NCBI GenBank assembly: GCA_022453515.1
Contig: JAJNNY010000098.1
Span: forward strand, 1-64,000
Reading direction: 5' to 3'
DNA: 64,000 nt
Source of the DNA: Astrocystis sublimbata
Lineage: Eukaryota > Ascomycota > Sordariomycetes > Xylariales > Xylariaceae
The notes below the pieces were generated by a model that did no database searches, was not told the DNA's origin, and was given only the letters and a program-made list of their open reading frames with translations. Shown piece after piece: positions 33,253-45,226 of this stretch. Positions within the stretch are counted from its first letter, which is position 1, and each line of letters starts with the position of its first letter. The position numbers and the translations under genes were made by a program.

Positions 33253-34191
33253 TTAGCTCATGTCCATGTCGAGTTGGGGTGACGACATGTCGACTGGTCG
33301 CGGAGATTCTGCTGCCGTCATCACCTGGAAGCCCTCGAAGACGGGGGGTGTCGATTTTAGGTTGGCGAATGTTTGTTCTATGCTCCTGCTGACAAGCTGG
33401 CCCTGGCGTAGGTCCTCGGCAAACAAGAAATAACCTTCGGAAGCCTCGACGAGATACGACTGAAGCCCCTTGCTCTCTAATTGGATTTGAGCGTTGGTGA
33501 CGGGGAAATGGTTTTCAATGTAGCGAGCCCAACCACGAGCAGCAGCTTGTATATGCTCGTCTTCACTGATGCGCCTCCATCCGATGCCGAGATGAAGAGT
33601 GAAGTTGTCGATAATAGGTTGGCTGCTAACATCGGTAGACAGTCCGGGCGTAGACGCACTGGGGTTCACGTCGCGGACAGGGCTTCTTCGGCTTCCTTGA
33701 TTTTCAGTGCCAGGTAGTGTCGCGGCATTCATGTCTAGTCGTTGTGACTTGCTGCTACGAAGAGAAGGCCGTGCTTGTTGGTTGATCGCACGTGCTTCCT
33801 CGTTTCTGCGCTGCTCTGCTGCGGAGGATTTCTCTTCCAGCCATGTGCCAGACTGACTACCGGCATTTGCGACATATGAAGATGGGGACTTGATGAGGAC
33901 CATGCCTTCGCCGTAAACCCACTCGTCTTCCGGCTCCTTGACAGGCTCAATGGTTTCGAGCTTGGCTTCCTCGACATCAAGGTTGACGCCAGCTTCGTCT
34001 CTGGAGCGTTTGCGGCCGGCCGTTGACGGCGCGGGAGAGGCGAATTGGGAGAAACGTGATGAGGGCCCCATGGGCTGGACACGGCTAAATGAGGAGGACT
34101 GGTGTGGAAAGGAAGGCATGCCAAACGCGCCTTGGGGTGCACTTGGGGCCATGGTGAGGACGGGGGAAGATGTGCGTTGGAAGAAAGACAT
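33253..34191 (-). CDS. Conserved-looking fungal protein of unknown function
   Basis: 312 aa, single exon. I do not recognise the family. Residues 1-70 are disordered (Ser/Pro/Phe-rich) and end in a GRKRSRDE stretch that could be a nuclear localisation signal. Residues ~87-120 (EDEWVYGEGMVLIKSPSSYV) look structured and are the most motif-like part. A polar linker follows, then a C-terminal globular segment, residues ~190-290, containing IIDNFTLHLGIGWRRISEDE and ARGWARYIENHFPV. The C-terminus is acidic and Met/Asp-rich. The start has an alternative ATG at codon 14. A long disordered-plus-folded architecture and stable codon use support a real gene. A nuclear role is inference. Confidence 0.65.
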   Translation of the reverse strand: MSFFQRTSSPVLTMAPSAPQGAFGMPSFPHQSSSFSRVQPMGPSSRFSQFASPAPSTAGRKRSRDEAGVNLDVEEAKLETIEPVKEPEDEWVYGEGMVLIKSPSSYVANAGSQSGTWLEEKSSAAEQRRNEEARAINQQARPSLRSSKSQRLDMNAATLPGTENQGSRRSPVRDVNPSASTPGLSTDVSSQPIIDNFTLHLGIGWRRISEDEHIQAAARGWARYIENHFPVTNAQIQLESKGLQSYLVEASEGYFLFAEDLRQGQLVSRSIEQTFANLKSTPPVFEGFQVMTAAESPRPVDMSSPQLDMDMS

Positions 34192-36431
34192 AGTGGTCTG
34201 TTAGCGCTGGACTTCAGGTAAGAACTCAACAACTTTGCTTGCGGGATTGTGAGGGCTATGGCTACGTGGAAGGAAGGATGAGTATGCTGCGACGGACGAA
34301 GTCAACTATGCTGGCTGTCAACAATGGGTGCGTCCAACAGCTTGGTGTGGAGGAGCAGATAGGACTAATTGATCTGGGAAAAGTGAGCAGAGGACATTGG
34401 CAGTCTGCCTTGAACGATGACAGTCGATGGCAATGAAGGCTCAGTTACAGAGACCGAGTGGTAGGTGGAGGAAGGACGTCGAGGTGGACGTTGAAGGTGA
34501 CGGGTATGCCCGTGTAAGTCAGGAATGGGTAGGGTTGGATGAGAAGGTAAGAGGGAGGTAGGCAGAGGGAAAGATGGGAAAGATGGGAGAGATGGAAGAA
34601 TGGTGTGGGAGCAGGTGAATAATAAGACGAGGATGGGATGGGATGGGAAAGGTACTGGGTGGACAGGTCTGGGCTTGATGTGGATGGGGGCTTGTTGGTG
34701 TGAGAAGTGGTGGTAGAATGCGCAGACAGGACAGGATGCAGAGAGGCGGAAGTCAAGCAGGCAAAGCAAGCAGCCGTGGGAGCTTTCGCATACACTGAGG
34801 ACGCGCAGAGAAGAGACGACCAGGATCACCTGTATGTCATGGAAAGTACCAAGGCGGACGACCCCAGCCTCCATTCGGTGTGGTAATACTGGCAAGTACA
34901 TATCCAGGTACTTACATCACGCCACACCAGCAGCAAGCCAAACTCGCTCGCGAGGCACGGCATGACAGTGCAAGATACGTTGAAAAAGGGAAGAACGACC
35001 GAGCGCACACTGTACTTGACTCGCTTAGCACCCCGGTGTAAATCTAGTAGACACGACGTTGCTCCAATCCATCTATTCCCCAAGCGGCCTAGTGTCTGGT
35101 CAAGCTGATTGAGTCTTAGACTTGCGCCAGCAGCCTACAGGATACCCAGGCGAGACTCAAGCATAGTAAGGACTAAGGAGACGAGAGCAGGTACCAATGT
35201 GTGTACCAACGGCTGACCAGCACATACTTGACATCAGGATGTGATGGCGGTTCTATCAGCAGCCATAACTCCTCTTTTTGAAACACCAAAGAAAACGACG
35301 TTCTTTCATACATGTATGTTTAAGTCAAATCACCCGGTGTCTTGTCCAACAGGGCTAAATGCTCTTATATAGTCTGGTGGTAAGATGCCATGAGCTGGTT
35401 ACAGACCAACCTCAGGACAATGGCAAATGGGACGAAAGTAGGGCAGCACTGCCGTGCAACTACCAAGCTTACTAACGATCGAGCAAATCAAGTCATGCGA
35501 AGCATACTGCAGAAAACGGGCTAGAAAGGCAATGGAACCATAACCAACTCAAAGACACGATTGGCTCAAAGGCTGCAGTCTCTCCAAAGCCTTTCGTCAG
35601 AGGTTCAGTGCGCCCCAGCCCCCTCCCCCTTTGTCTTGGCATTTCTCGCGTGAAGAAGAACGAGGAGAAAAGATCCGCAGGTCTGTGATTGGCTATGACA
35701 TCCGGACCGGAACAATCCGTACGGAAGATCATAGCTTGCTCTGGTAGGTCAGGTTTCTCCCCGGTCAGCCGGCTTCCGTCATCAACTAGGTCCAGTTGAG
35801 GAGCCGTTGCGATACCCTGACATCTGGCCTGGACCCGACTAGGAACTTAGACCCGAAATCGGATTCCCCGGAGCACGGGCCAGGTCTTGACAAAAGCCTA
35901 CCGATCGATAAAGAGGGGGCTTGTCTTTAATGGAAACGGAGCAGGCGACGAATGAGACGGCTGGACAAACTTGCTTCGCCTGAAACGGATGACCAGAATC
36001 CTTTCAATGGCGTGGTTATTGTGGTATCAAGCGGTTCCGTCCATGTCAGAGGCGTAGAAGCACTGCGGGAAAATAGCATATGTGCATTATATAGGATGGT
36101 AGGCTGGCTACCTGGCCTCAGTCAATCAGCAAAATCGAGTGTTGCCGAGATGCCTTCTCGTGTGATAAGCGTTTAACGACCAAAATTTGTTTATTGAAGT
36201 TTACACTGATAGCAACTGTAGTGACCCAGCTTACCTCGGTCCAAGACAACCTTCTACATGGCTAGTAGGAATACCAAATGGGTGCCCACCAACTATGTAT
36301 TGTCTGTGTCTCCACCCTAAACGCTGTCACGATAATGCGGTTGAAACTTGTCGTCTTGAAGCCTTGCGTCTTCTGACCTTCTAGGTCCGAGGTCCTTGAG
36401 CTTAAGGTCATCAGCGGTTGTGCCTGAAAGA
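34192..36431. other. Intergenic region, 2.2 kb
   Basis: Promoter side of the 312-aa gene and 3' side of the next minus-strand gene. Purine-rich repeats (GGAAAGATGGGAAAGATGGG, about 34570; GGATGGGATGGGATGGG, about 34631). No supportable gene or RNA. Confidence 0.5.
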
Positions 36432-37419
36432 CTAACTCACAGTCCGAGATACGGATTGTCTCATTATCGGGGCCCGCGCTGGAGCCGTGTGGAAGCCGTT
36501 TAGTCGGCTCTGATGGCGCGCTTCGGGCAGGTTCATTGGCGTCTGTGGCTGCAACGAAGCTGGTATAGAGTCGTCATAGACCCTGACTCTGTGGTTATCG
36601 GTAGCCCTTTCGCCGGACCCAGTCGCAATTGTCGCTATAGTCGACTGCGTCTCCGTTCTGGGCACCGATGGGCTTGGAGATGTGTTCCTTGAGAATCGCA
36701 CGATGGAACCCACGAATCTCGCAGCGGAACTGAAAATACGTTGTCCCGTACCGGTGGCCTACAAGGTGGTTGAGCTACGTCAAGTCAGGTCACAGTTAAC
36801 AGACTCACCGGAGTGCTTTGATCTGGAGTTGACCAGCCCGACCTTCCCATACGTGACACTTTGGTTGGGGTGGATGGCAACTCCCGACTGAGGCTCCCAC
36901 GTTGTCCTTCCTGGCCAATACCGAAGCGTCCCTGTTCGAGTGCCATTGTCAGTATAGTGCAAGCTATCAGGTGTGGCATATACGCACCGACGGGAGGGAC
37001 TGCATATCAGACACCGCACGTCTTTCCAATGAAAATGGCGGCGGGAGGGTGATGCGTCGACCGGTGTCCTCGGGCGACCTGAAGCCGCTGGAGATGTTCC
37101 GCCCTGCCTCTTTTGGCTGCATGGACCCCGTCGATTTGCTCGTCTTCAGTTGCCTGCTCGGAGGGGAGGAAAGCAACTTGATGTCTTCGGCCTGTGTTTC
37201 CGTTTTGGAGGGTTTGTGGGCAATGACAAGGCGTGTCTGCTCAAGTTCACCATGGTCTGACCCCTGGCTGTTCTTTGTTGGAGATGGTACTTTCGGCCGA
37301 AGGGGCAATGGCCCGAAAACATCTTCCTTGGCGAGGTAGTTTTTGAACCGACGGCGTCGCTCAAAGTCCTTGACCTCTGTTATAGTCAGGGAGATGGTGG
37401 TCGACGGTAATCGCAGCAT
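36432..37419 (-). CDS. Three-exon conserved fungal protein of unknown function
   Basis: Exons on the minus strand: 36988-37419, 36809-36931 and 36432-36758, giving 293 aa; introns of 56 and 50 nt with GT/AG ends. The start MLRLPSTTISLTITEVKDFE lies 37 codons into a longer frame; it is chosen because the following ERRRRFKNYL block resembles fungal homologues I have seen. Exon 3 holds TGTGQRIFSSAARFVGSIVR and a motif LPEARHQSRLNGFHTAPAR near the C-terminus, both of which look conserved. No enzyme motif or membrane segment is seen; the protein is basic and mostly disordered. A GTGAGT just before the stop could be another donor, so the C-terminus may extend further. Function unknown. Confidence 0.65.
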
Positions 37420-40268
37420 CTTGTGAAGAGCGTATAGCAATTTGGAGCTGATGTAAGTTTGATGCACAGGTAGAGCAAGTAAGTGAAGAGCAAAGTGCAA
37501 TGACTTGAGGCCGAGGGTCTGATATCTCACTCGCTATGTGTAGAGATAGGACTGCTTCCACGCGAACCACCACAAAGTGGAAATCGGAAGGACAGTATCA
37601 GGTCATTCGATTTTGTCAAAATACCTACCGAGCGTGATTGAGATTTGGGGTAGGTACGTCCTAGGATGCTTATGCACCTCGGTCGTGCCTGCTTTATTTT
37701 GAAAACCTCCTACTAGAGGTATCTACATACATTTATGTACGTCAGGCAGGTGAATTGGGGGAAGTCTACACCTGGGCAGAGAAACATCGAGCCTCAAACT
37801 GAAGAGCGCATTGAGGACGGTTCTTCGCCACTGGTTGTAATAAGGCAATGGCAAAAACAATGCTCTAGCAGATTCACATACTATACACCCGGGTCGTGTT
37901 GATATGATGTCTGCATACCTAGGGGGGCATTCACGATCATGATTGTGTATTACTCTGGGTTGGGCATGAAGTGAGCGAAGCACCAGACCTGGAGGTCCGT
38001 TGCAGTACTAGGTTCCGGTTGCACAGGTGTTGTTAGTATAGCACAGGAATCTAGCCGAAATCACCGGGAATGTATTCTGTTATTGTACACATGGGATGAG
38101 TTTCACTCGACGGACTATGTCTAGGGAGATCTGCCTCGTTAGAACTGTTATAAAGTATGGACCTCGGCCTGTGTTCGACCCCTTTACGTGTAGGTCAGCT
38201 ACTAGGTAATTTGAAGTACTGAGCAATGCGGGAAGAGACATCGTGATGGCCAACTTGCGCTACCTGGGTCCGTCGGCAATTGGCACGATACGTTAAGTTA
38301 GACAAGGCTATCGCAATCTCCAAAGACACGTGCTACGACGAGGTCATCTTTTCTGCACGGAAATCAACTTCTTCCAACTTCTTCCGTCATCGCTAGTGGG
38401 CCCTCGAATGAGAGCCGCAACTCGAACTAAATTACCTAGCCCACAACACCGGCACCGCTGTGCGTGTAGGCTTAGCTGCTGGCAGGTGAGACTGAGTTGA
38501 TTCCGAGTCCATAGTACCTCCTAACCTATGACCTTCAAAGTAGCATTATTCCCTGAAGTTACGCGTCAAACCAGTCGAGCCAGGAGTTGGGAGAGTTGGG
38601 AGGTAAGATACAGCAGACCGGCTTGCTGGACTGAGCGCTTGGGCAGGCCACGGTTTCGATAGATTGGCAGCTAAGAACATCAAGCTCAGACTCTGCCCAG
38701 TGCCCGGCCTTAACAGACGGTACCTACCGTCTTCCCCCGAAGGCAGCCATTCTCGCCATTTACCATGCAAAACATGCTAGGCGGGTTGTACATCTGCTAT
38801 CACGTTAGGTAAGGTCTCCACTAGACAGACTCTCCAGGCTCACTAGCCGCAGTAACCCGAACCTCTGTAAATTGGCATCGCCCATATTCGTTCTCCAGAA
38901 CACACGCGGCGACATCGACCCATTGGATATCCCGATATGCCTAACCTGAGGTAGTTGGACCGGCTGCCGATGCAATAGGCCCGATCGTGACCTCCTGTCC
39001 CTGCTCTGCTGCTGCACACTGCACAGGCAGTAAACAAATCACCTACTCCTTCAACTTGCTTCGCGGCTTGCTGCTCGGGCTGCGGCTATTGTGCCGTGCG
39101 AAATTGGCTTGCGCATGGTTGCGGACCACTTCCAAACTTACCTCTTACTTACACCTGAGTGAGCTGCGGGCCTGCTATCTTTCCTGCCTACCACACTGCT
39201 CAGTGCTCGCTGCTCGCTGCACCGCCTTCAACACACCACCTGGGCAGTCTCCAGGGTATCTACCTAATCTATCATACAAGACAATACGTACAACACCGGG
39301 ATTCACGTCCACGTCCACGTCCACGTCCACGTAATACATACCTACAGATCCGACTTTGACTGTACGTATTTCCTGGCTTTCCGGCTTTCCGGCTTTCTGG
39401 CCGTCCGACCAGGTTGGCAGGCTCGGCAGACTGGAGTGGCAGCGCCGTATCCCACGGTTAGGTAGGTGAAGTATCGTGCTGGACCGTGCCTCAGTGAGCG
39501 AGTGAGTGACCCTCGACCATCGATCGGTATTCGTCCATCGCTGGCAAACCCAACTTTGGCCTAGGCAGGTACGGGACCACCACCAACTGGGCAGATGCTG
39601 ATTGATGCCCTGATGCTCCATCCAGTCTCTTGCTCTCTCTCATACACTGGGCATACCTGTACCTTGCCTCGTACCTCATACGGCATACTACCTACCCTGT
39701 CTGTCGCCTTTGTGCCGTCAGTGACCTCCATCCCACCCCCCCCCCCCCTCAGATCCTCAACTGGGTTGACCAACTGGGTTAAACGACCAGAGCTCCTCCA
39801 AATTGGTGGCATGGACCTGCAGTCTACCCACATCCTCTCGCTTGCCCAGTCCAAACGCATCGCGTCAGCCACTTCTCGCTGCTGCGCGCTGCGAGTACCT
39901 GTCATCACCACCGCTGCACTCCGAATCCATTATCCTGGTGCCTGGAGACGCCATCTCAGGATCGAGGCCCGCCCGAACCACGACGTACTCGAGCCACCGC
40001 CATTCACTCCACCCCTTCCCGTGCACTCGTTGAACCACTTCACCATCCATCCTTCACTTACAGCCGAGAGAGAGCACGCCGGACGGTGTTGCTGGCAGGT
40101 GCACCCTGTTCTGCCCCGTGGTCTTCACGTACACATGGTCGCTCCCACTTGCACCACTTCCAGGTTCAGGTTCAGGTCCAGGTCCAGGTCCGTTGAGCCA
40201 ATAACCCGGTGCGTGCCATTCACGATTACGACACCTGCGTACTGCCAAATCACTCTCCCGATACCACC
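37420..40268. promoter_or_regulatory. Long divergent region upstream of the PDK1-type kinase gene
   Basis: 2.85 kb without a convincing gene. Contains a 6-bp tandem repeat (about five CCACGT units, 39303-39332), a run of 13 C (39736-39748), and CAGGTT/CAGGTC hexamers at about 40162-40191, just before the kinase start. The last 1 kb is pyrimidine-rich and probably promoter plus a long leader; open frames in it are low-complexity. Confidence 0.5.
39303..39332. repeat. Hexanucleotide tandem repeat
   Basis: About five copies of CCACGT in a row, upstream of the kinase gene. Simple repeat. Confidence 0.85.
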
Positions 40269-42771
40269 ATGAGCAACGACATGAACCTTTCCAAGATTCT
40301 GGGGGGTCTGCGCATCGCCAACCCCGACGATGCCACCCCGAGCCCCTCGCAGTCTCTTCCCACCGACGCCGAATCCCCCGTCCCAGCCCAGTCAGCCATC
40401 GACGCCTTGATACCCGATTCTGAGCTCCAGAAAACACAGAGTAGACCGCCAGCCGCCGATTCGCCGAGAGCAGCCGTGACCCCCCTAGACTCAGACCCCT
40501 CCTCCCAGTCCGCCGCGTACAATCAGAGTGGTGCCGTACCATACTCTGCCATGGCTTCCCGCCCAACATCTGCCCTATATAATGTAGCCCCAACTGCGGC
40601 CGTCAGAGACCAGGCTGCGAACTCATATCACATCCTGAGAACAGATGCGTCTCGGAACCCGGCTCATGTCGAATTGGGGAGAACCGCTCCGGAATATTCA
40701 CCCCCGGCTCAAGAACCCAGTCATATAGATCGTCTATATAATCAGAACCGCCAGGGTCCACCACCCAATGGAAATGGACCCTTGCCTCCTAGAAGGAGCT
40801 CAAAGGGAATGGGCGGTGGATATGCCACCATCTCTGGTGTGCCGGTAGCACCCGAGCCCCGTGGCCGCGGACCTGATCTTCCCGTCTCAACAGGCAGCGA
40901 AGAATGGAAAGATCGAGGGGCCGCTCTAGGCGTACGGAAAGAGGTCGATGTGAATGGCAAGACGGTGATGAAACAAGTCAAGAAGGGAGTCCGTGACTTT
41001 CAATTTGGCGCAGTCCTCGGAGAAGGATCGTACAGCAGCGTATATCTCGCGACCGATCGGCAAACGCTCAAGGAATATGCAATCAAAGTACTGGAAAAGA
41101 GGCATATTATCAAAGAAAAGAAAATCAAATACGTCAACATCGAGAAGGACACTCTGAACCGCTTAACCGAACATCCGGGCATCGTTCGTCTATACTATAC
41201 TTTCCAAGACGAGAATTGTCTGTATTACGTGCTGGATCTGTGCAGTGGAGGTGAACTCCTCGGTGTGCTGAAGAAGACTGGCACCTTTGACATCGAGTGT
41301 ACCCGGTTTTTTGGGGCTCAGATCCTCGATGCGATCGAGTATATGCATTCTCGGGGGGTAATACACCGCGACCTCAAGCCTGAAAACGTCTTGCTAGACG
41401 ATCAAACACACGTCAAGATCACCGACTTCGGCACCGCACGACTGCTAAGCGACCCGAGGGCACCACAGGCACCGGCAAGGATCGAGGACGTGGGCTCAAG
41501 CTCCAGGAGTAAAGAACAGGATGATAGCCGAGCAGCTTCTTTTGTTGGCACAGCCGAGTATGTCAGCCCGGAGTTGCTCACCAGCAAGAATGCTTGCAAG
41601 GCCAGTGATCTCTGGGCCTTTGGATGCATCATATATCAGATGTTGACCGGTCGTCCACCCTTCAAAGCTGCCACGGAGTATTTCACGTTCCAGAAGATTG
41701 TCGCTCTCGACTACGAATTCCCTCAAGGCTTCCCACCTGCTGCACGAGATCTGGTCGAACGTTGCTTGGTTCTGGACCCTGCTCAGAGGCTTACCATCGA
41801 CCATATTAAAAACCACGAGTTCTTCGACAACCAACCATTTGGCAAGGCTCTGTGGCGGACCAGAGCTCCGCGGCTGCGTCCCTATGTACCTCCGACTCAG
41901 GAACCTCATGTCATACAACTGAATGGCATGTCTGGTTCACAGCAACCGAGTACAGGGGCAAGGCCCCACACCGGTGGTAACGGGATCAGCAGTGGTCCAC
42001 CACGTACGCCGGGACGTCTCATCACCGATATACCACCGCCCTCTCAGCTGGATCTGGATTGGTCGCCCGTGTTGACGAAACAGGGCGAAAGGATACTACG
42101 ACTTGGTGATCTATTAGTCATGTCAGCTGCGATACCGAACAGTCCCTACAGCAAGGGGGACGAAGGTCACCGGAAGTTTACCCGATTTTTCGGCGGCAGT
42201 ACCACTAAGAAGAGGCAGAGGCTCGTCATGATCACTTCTAGAGGGCGAATTATCATAGCACCTGCGGGCGGTGGAGAGAAGAAGGCTAAGCACGAAATAT
42301 CTCTTCTCGCCCCCGACTGCTCCTGGAAAACCCAAACCGATGCAAAAGGTCAGGTGGTTTGGTGTGTCGATTCTGTAAGCAGCACCTATCTATCCACCTT
42401 CTTTCTATCTACGTGCTAACAATGACTAGACTGGGTATCACTGGACTTTCGAGGACCTCAAAGTGCCTTCGTCACTGGATCCCGAGTTGGGACCCACTCC
42501 ACAGGATTGGATCGCAACTCTGCAGCAAGCTAAAGATTCAGCGATTTCAATGGAAATGTCTGGGTCATATGTTAGTGACACTGGTATTGGTGGGAAATCA
42601 TCACACATGTCTAGCCCTGCGAGTACATTCGGCCCCGAAGGCTACATGACCGACAGATCTCATCGCAACCCTTATAGCCAAAGCCAAGCAAGTCTTGAGG
42701 ATACCACGACCACGAGGCGGAACCGTTTCAGCAAACGCCAGTCTAAACAAGGGCTAGGTCCGGCCTTTTGA
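40269..42771 (+). CDS. PKH1: PDK1-type AGC protein kinase (Pkh1/Ksg1 family)
   Basis: Two exons, 40269-42374 and 42430-42771, give 815 aa. It is the orthologue type of 3-phosphoinositide-dependent kinase, which phosphorylates the activation loop of other AGC kinases (Ypk, Sch9 and Pkc in yeast), linking sphingolipid and nutrient signals to growth and cell wall. The kinase domain spans residues ~243-520: glycine loop GAVLGEGSYSSVYLA, AIKVLEKRHIIKEKKIKYVN with the catalytic Lys, VIHRDLKPENVLLDD, ITDFGTARLL, and SFVGTAEYVSPELL. GTAEYVSPE is the PDK1-family form of the APE motif. A small insert rich in Ser/Arg lies between DFG and GTAEY. A C-terminal PH-like domain covers ~600-735 (GERILRLGDLLVMSAAIPN, KKRQRLVMITSRGRIIIA, then YHWTFEDL from exon 2). 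The N-terminal 240 residues are disordered. The start MSNDMNLSKILGG is preferred to an in-frame ATG 60 bases upstream. Confidence 0.93.
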
Positions 42772-44011
42772 GTTCCGAGATGCTATTCTTACGGGGCAGA
42801 GCACGTTGACCATAGCGGCTGCGTCCCCAACTAGCGTTGTTGCGAGTTTACGACGAGTTTTCTTTAGGCATGTTATAGCGTGGCGTCGGCTCCGGTACGT
42901 TGAAGTGATCATGGGACACATTTTCAATGAAGCAAAAATGCATATATATACATTTTCTGGCTGGCATGGACTGCATTCTCCCCCTTTTTCGAACAGCATC
43001 CTGCACGGCACCCTGCGAAATGCATCGTAGCGCCTTATTGCAGTTTTCTTAGACAGGTTAGAGGAGAGGGTGTGTGGCGTATGCGAAGACATCAAATAAT
43101 ACTGTTGTAATACAAATTCAATTGGTTTTCAACATTCACCATAGCTATGGACCTTTGTATGGTTGTTGCTACTTACATGTAGATGACAAATGTTGTGTCT
43201 CAATGGCAACCGGATATTCATAATTCGAGGGTGGAATTTCTCTCATTTGAGGTAGGGGGTGGTCATTGCGAGGGTGTGTCGGGCATCTAAACAATGGCTT
43301 GTATTCTTAACCAAGAAGGGAAGCAGAGGATACAGAGGCGAGAGGGGAAACCTATTCGAGAAGATGGTGAGGGGCATATATTGAAGTTGACTAAGCGCAT
43401 CGAGAGCTTGAAGGTCCCAACCAGCAACCTTGAACTCACGAATGCACCCATTGCATCACACCTTTATTGTTATCGCTGCGAATCAACGAGGCAACTTTGT
43501 TTCTACCAACTATAAGTGAACGCCTTGGTCCCGCTATAGAGATGGTGTCATCACACACTATCTATCATATGTCATACAAGGGGTATATCCGTTAAGTAGT
43601 TTACTTTGGTTTTATAACCCGCAGAGACCGCCGTGGCTATACCCATTTAATGCTGTGATACAATGCCATCCTGTAACAATCACAGTCCTGCTCCAAGTAA
43701 ACAAAAATAGATGATATGTCATGCTTCGAAGTTAGGCATCTCGAATCATATGTCTTGGACGCAGAGTGAAGCTTGTCACCCCTGGTTTGTGGCATATGTA
43801 TGTGATATCCCTGCAAACAAAGCACTTATCTGACTATTTACTTACTCTATGGCTATGCTCTGATAACACTCACAGGAATAACCCCAAAGATTTTTTCTTG
43901 GCGAATTATATAGATTATGTGAATAGAACTGACAAAGTGAATGAAATTGATTCCCTCAAGAGATACACAATCACTAGCCACAACTTCAACGTAACTACTT
44001 AGCTACATCTA
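42772..44011. other. Intergenic after the PDK1-type gene
   Basis: 3' region; AT-rich from about 43560 on. No gene supported. Confidence 0.5.
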
Positions 44012-44536
44012 GGGGGGTAGGCATAACGGTAAAGTTACCGCTCCTAAAAAAGAGCCGTAGTTCTTACAGCTCCCGGAAATGAGCCGTAAAATAACGGTTC
44101 AAACAGTGGAGCGGCTCAAATTTAGGAGCGGTTCAAAGTCCGGGAACGGTTCAAAATAAAGCAGCTCTATTAAATTACAGTCCAGTTTAAGCCCATAAAT
44201 CAATAGATCTTACGACGGCTATAAATCCTTCCGCTAAAGTACTAAACTACGAAAGGAATAAACTATTCCCCGACCGTAGTAGAAGTATATATACGTAACA
44301 GAAGAGCTAACTTATAGGGTTATATAGAGATATTCCCTAAAAGCAAGCAAACGAAGCAGTAAGTACTTACCTATAGGTTAAGTAGGGAACGGTTCACGAG
44401 CGGTTCAAAATCGATTAAGCGGCTCAGAAATAGGAGCGGCTCCAAATAATAAACGGCAACTATTCTACTACTTTTTTTAAGCCGCTCCGTATGACGAGCG
44501 GTAAATTTACCGTAAATATACCGCTCCTGCTACCCA
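44012..44536. mobile_element. MITE-like non-autonomous DNA element, about 525 bp
   Basis: The ends are imperfect inverted repeats: the left side reads GGGGGGTAGGCATAACGGTA, and the reverse complement of the right end begins CTGGGTAGCAGGAGCGGTA. Internally both sides share ACGGTAAANTTACCGCTC. The sub-ends carry many copies of a GAGCGGTTCAAA or GAGCGGCTC motif in both orientations (about 44085-44160 and 44385-44450), while the middle is AT-rich and has no coding frame. Such multiplied subterminal motifs are typical of hAT-family elements, which suggests a MITE mobilised by a hAT transposase. I could not define a clear 8-bp target duplication, so the borders may be off by a few bases. Confidence 0.65.
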
Positions 44537-45226
44537 GCCTTGATCGCCTAGGTAGGCAGGTCAGAATAAGCACCAGCCCCCTCTGAGTGACACTAATGTA
44601 TAGGAACTTCGACAGCACGCCACAGCACTGCGTCTTGTAGGTACCGTGAACACTGAATGTACTTGCAGCAACATAGGGAGCATCTAATGTAATACGTGCA
44701 CGCGATTGGCACATGAGGTTAGGTAGATTCAGCAGGCTCACTAGGCGTACATAGTAATTTGTTTTGGAAAGCTGACCCCAGGCAGAGTCAGTCAACAGTG
44801 CTCCACCAAACGAGATCCCAGATCCTACCGCATCTTCATGCAACGATCGCGCGACAAGACGGACGCAATTTGACAAAAAGGCAAAAATCTCCGGCCCAAG
44901 TAGCTGCGCGCTAGAGACGGTGGTCCAACCCCAGTTCGCCCATCCACCCGTTTCGCGCACCCATTTGCGTGCCTGATCCGTGGTGATCGCCCCCAGGCGT
45001 TGTCGGCATCTTCCACGACCCAAGACGCAAGCGTGCCGCCGTTGGTGTCTGGCGTCGCACTCACGTCGCCGGCGCTCCTCTCAGGCAGGCCCGTCTCACA
45101 GATAGGTCTCGGCGTTGTATAGTCAGTCCCGTAGCTAGGTACAGAGACACAGGGACACAGAGACATAGAGTCGCAGAGTTACAGAGTCGCAGAACGGCAG
45201 CATAGCATCACGGCATCACAGCAGCC
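44537..45226. other. Intergenic and probable SNF12 promoter
   Basis: Begins with CGCCTAGGTAGGCAGG, a member of the dispersed palindromic motif, and ends in a CA/GAGA-rich leader (ACAGAGACACAGGGACACAG at about 45140). No gene supported. Confidence 0.5.

Noticed and set aside
39595..40272. 225-codon frame upstream of the PDK1-type kinase
   Set aside because: Ser/Pro/His-rich, ends at the kinase start, over simple repeats; no motif.
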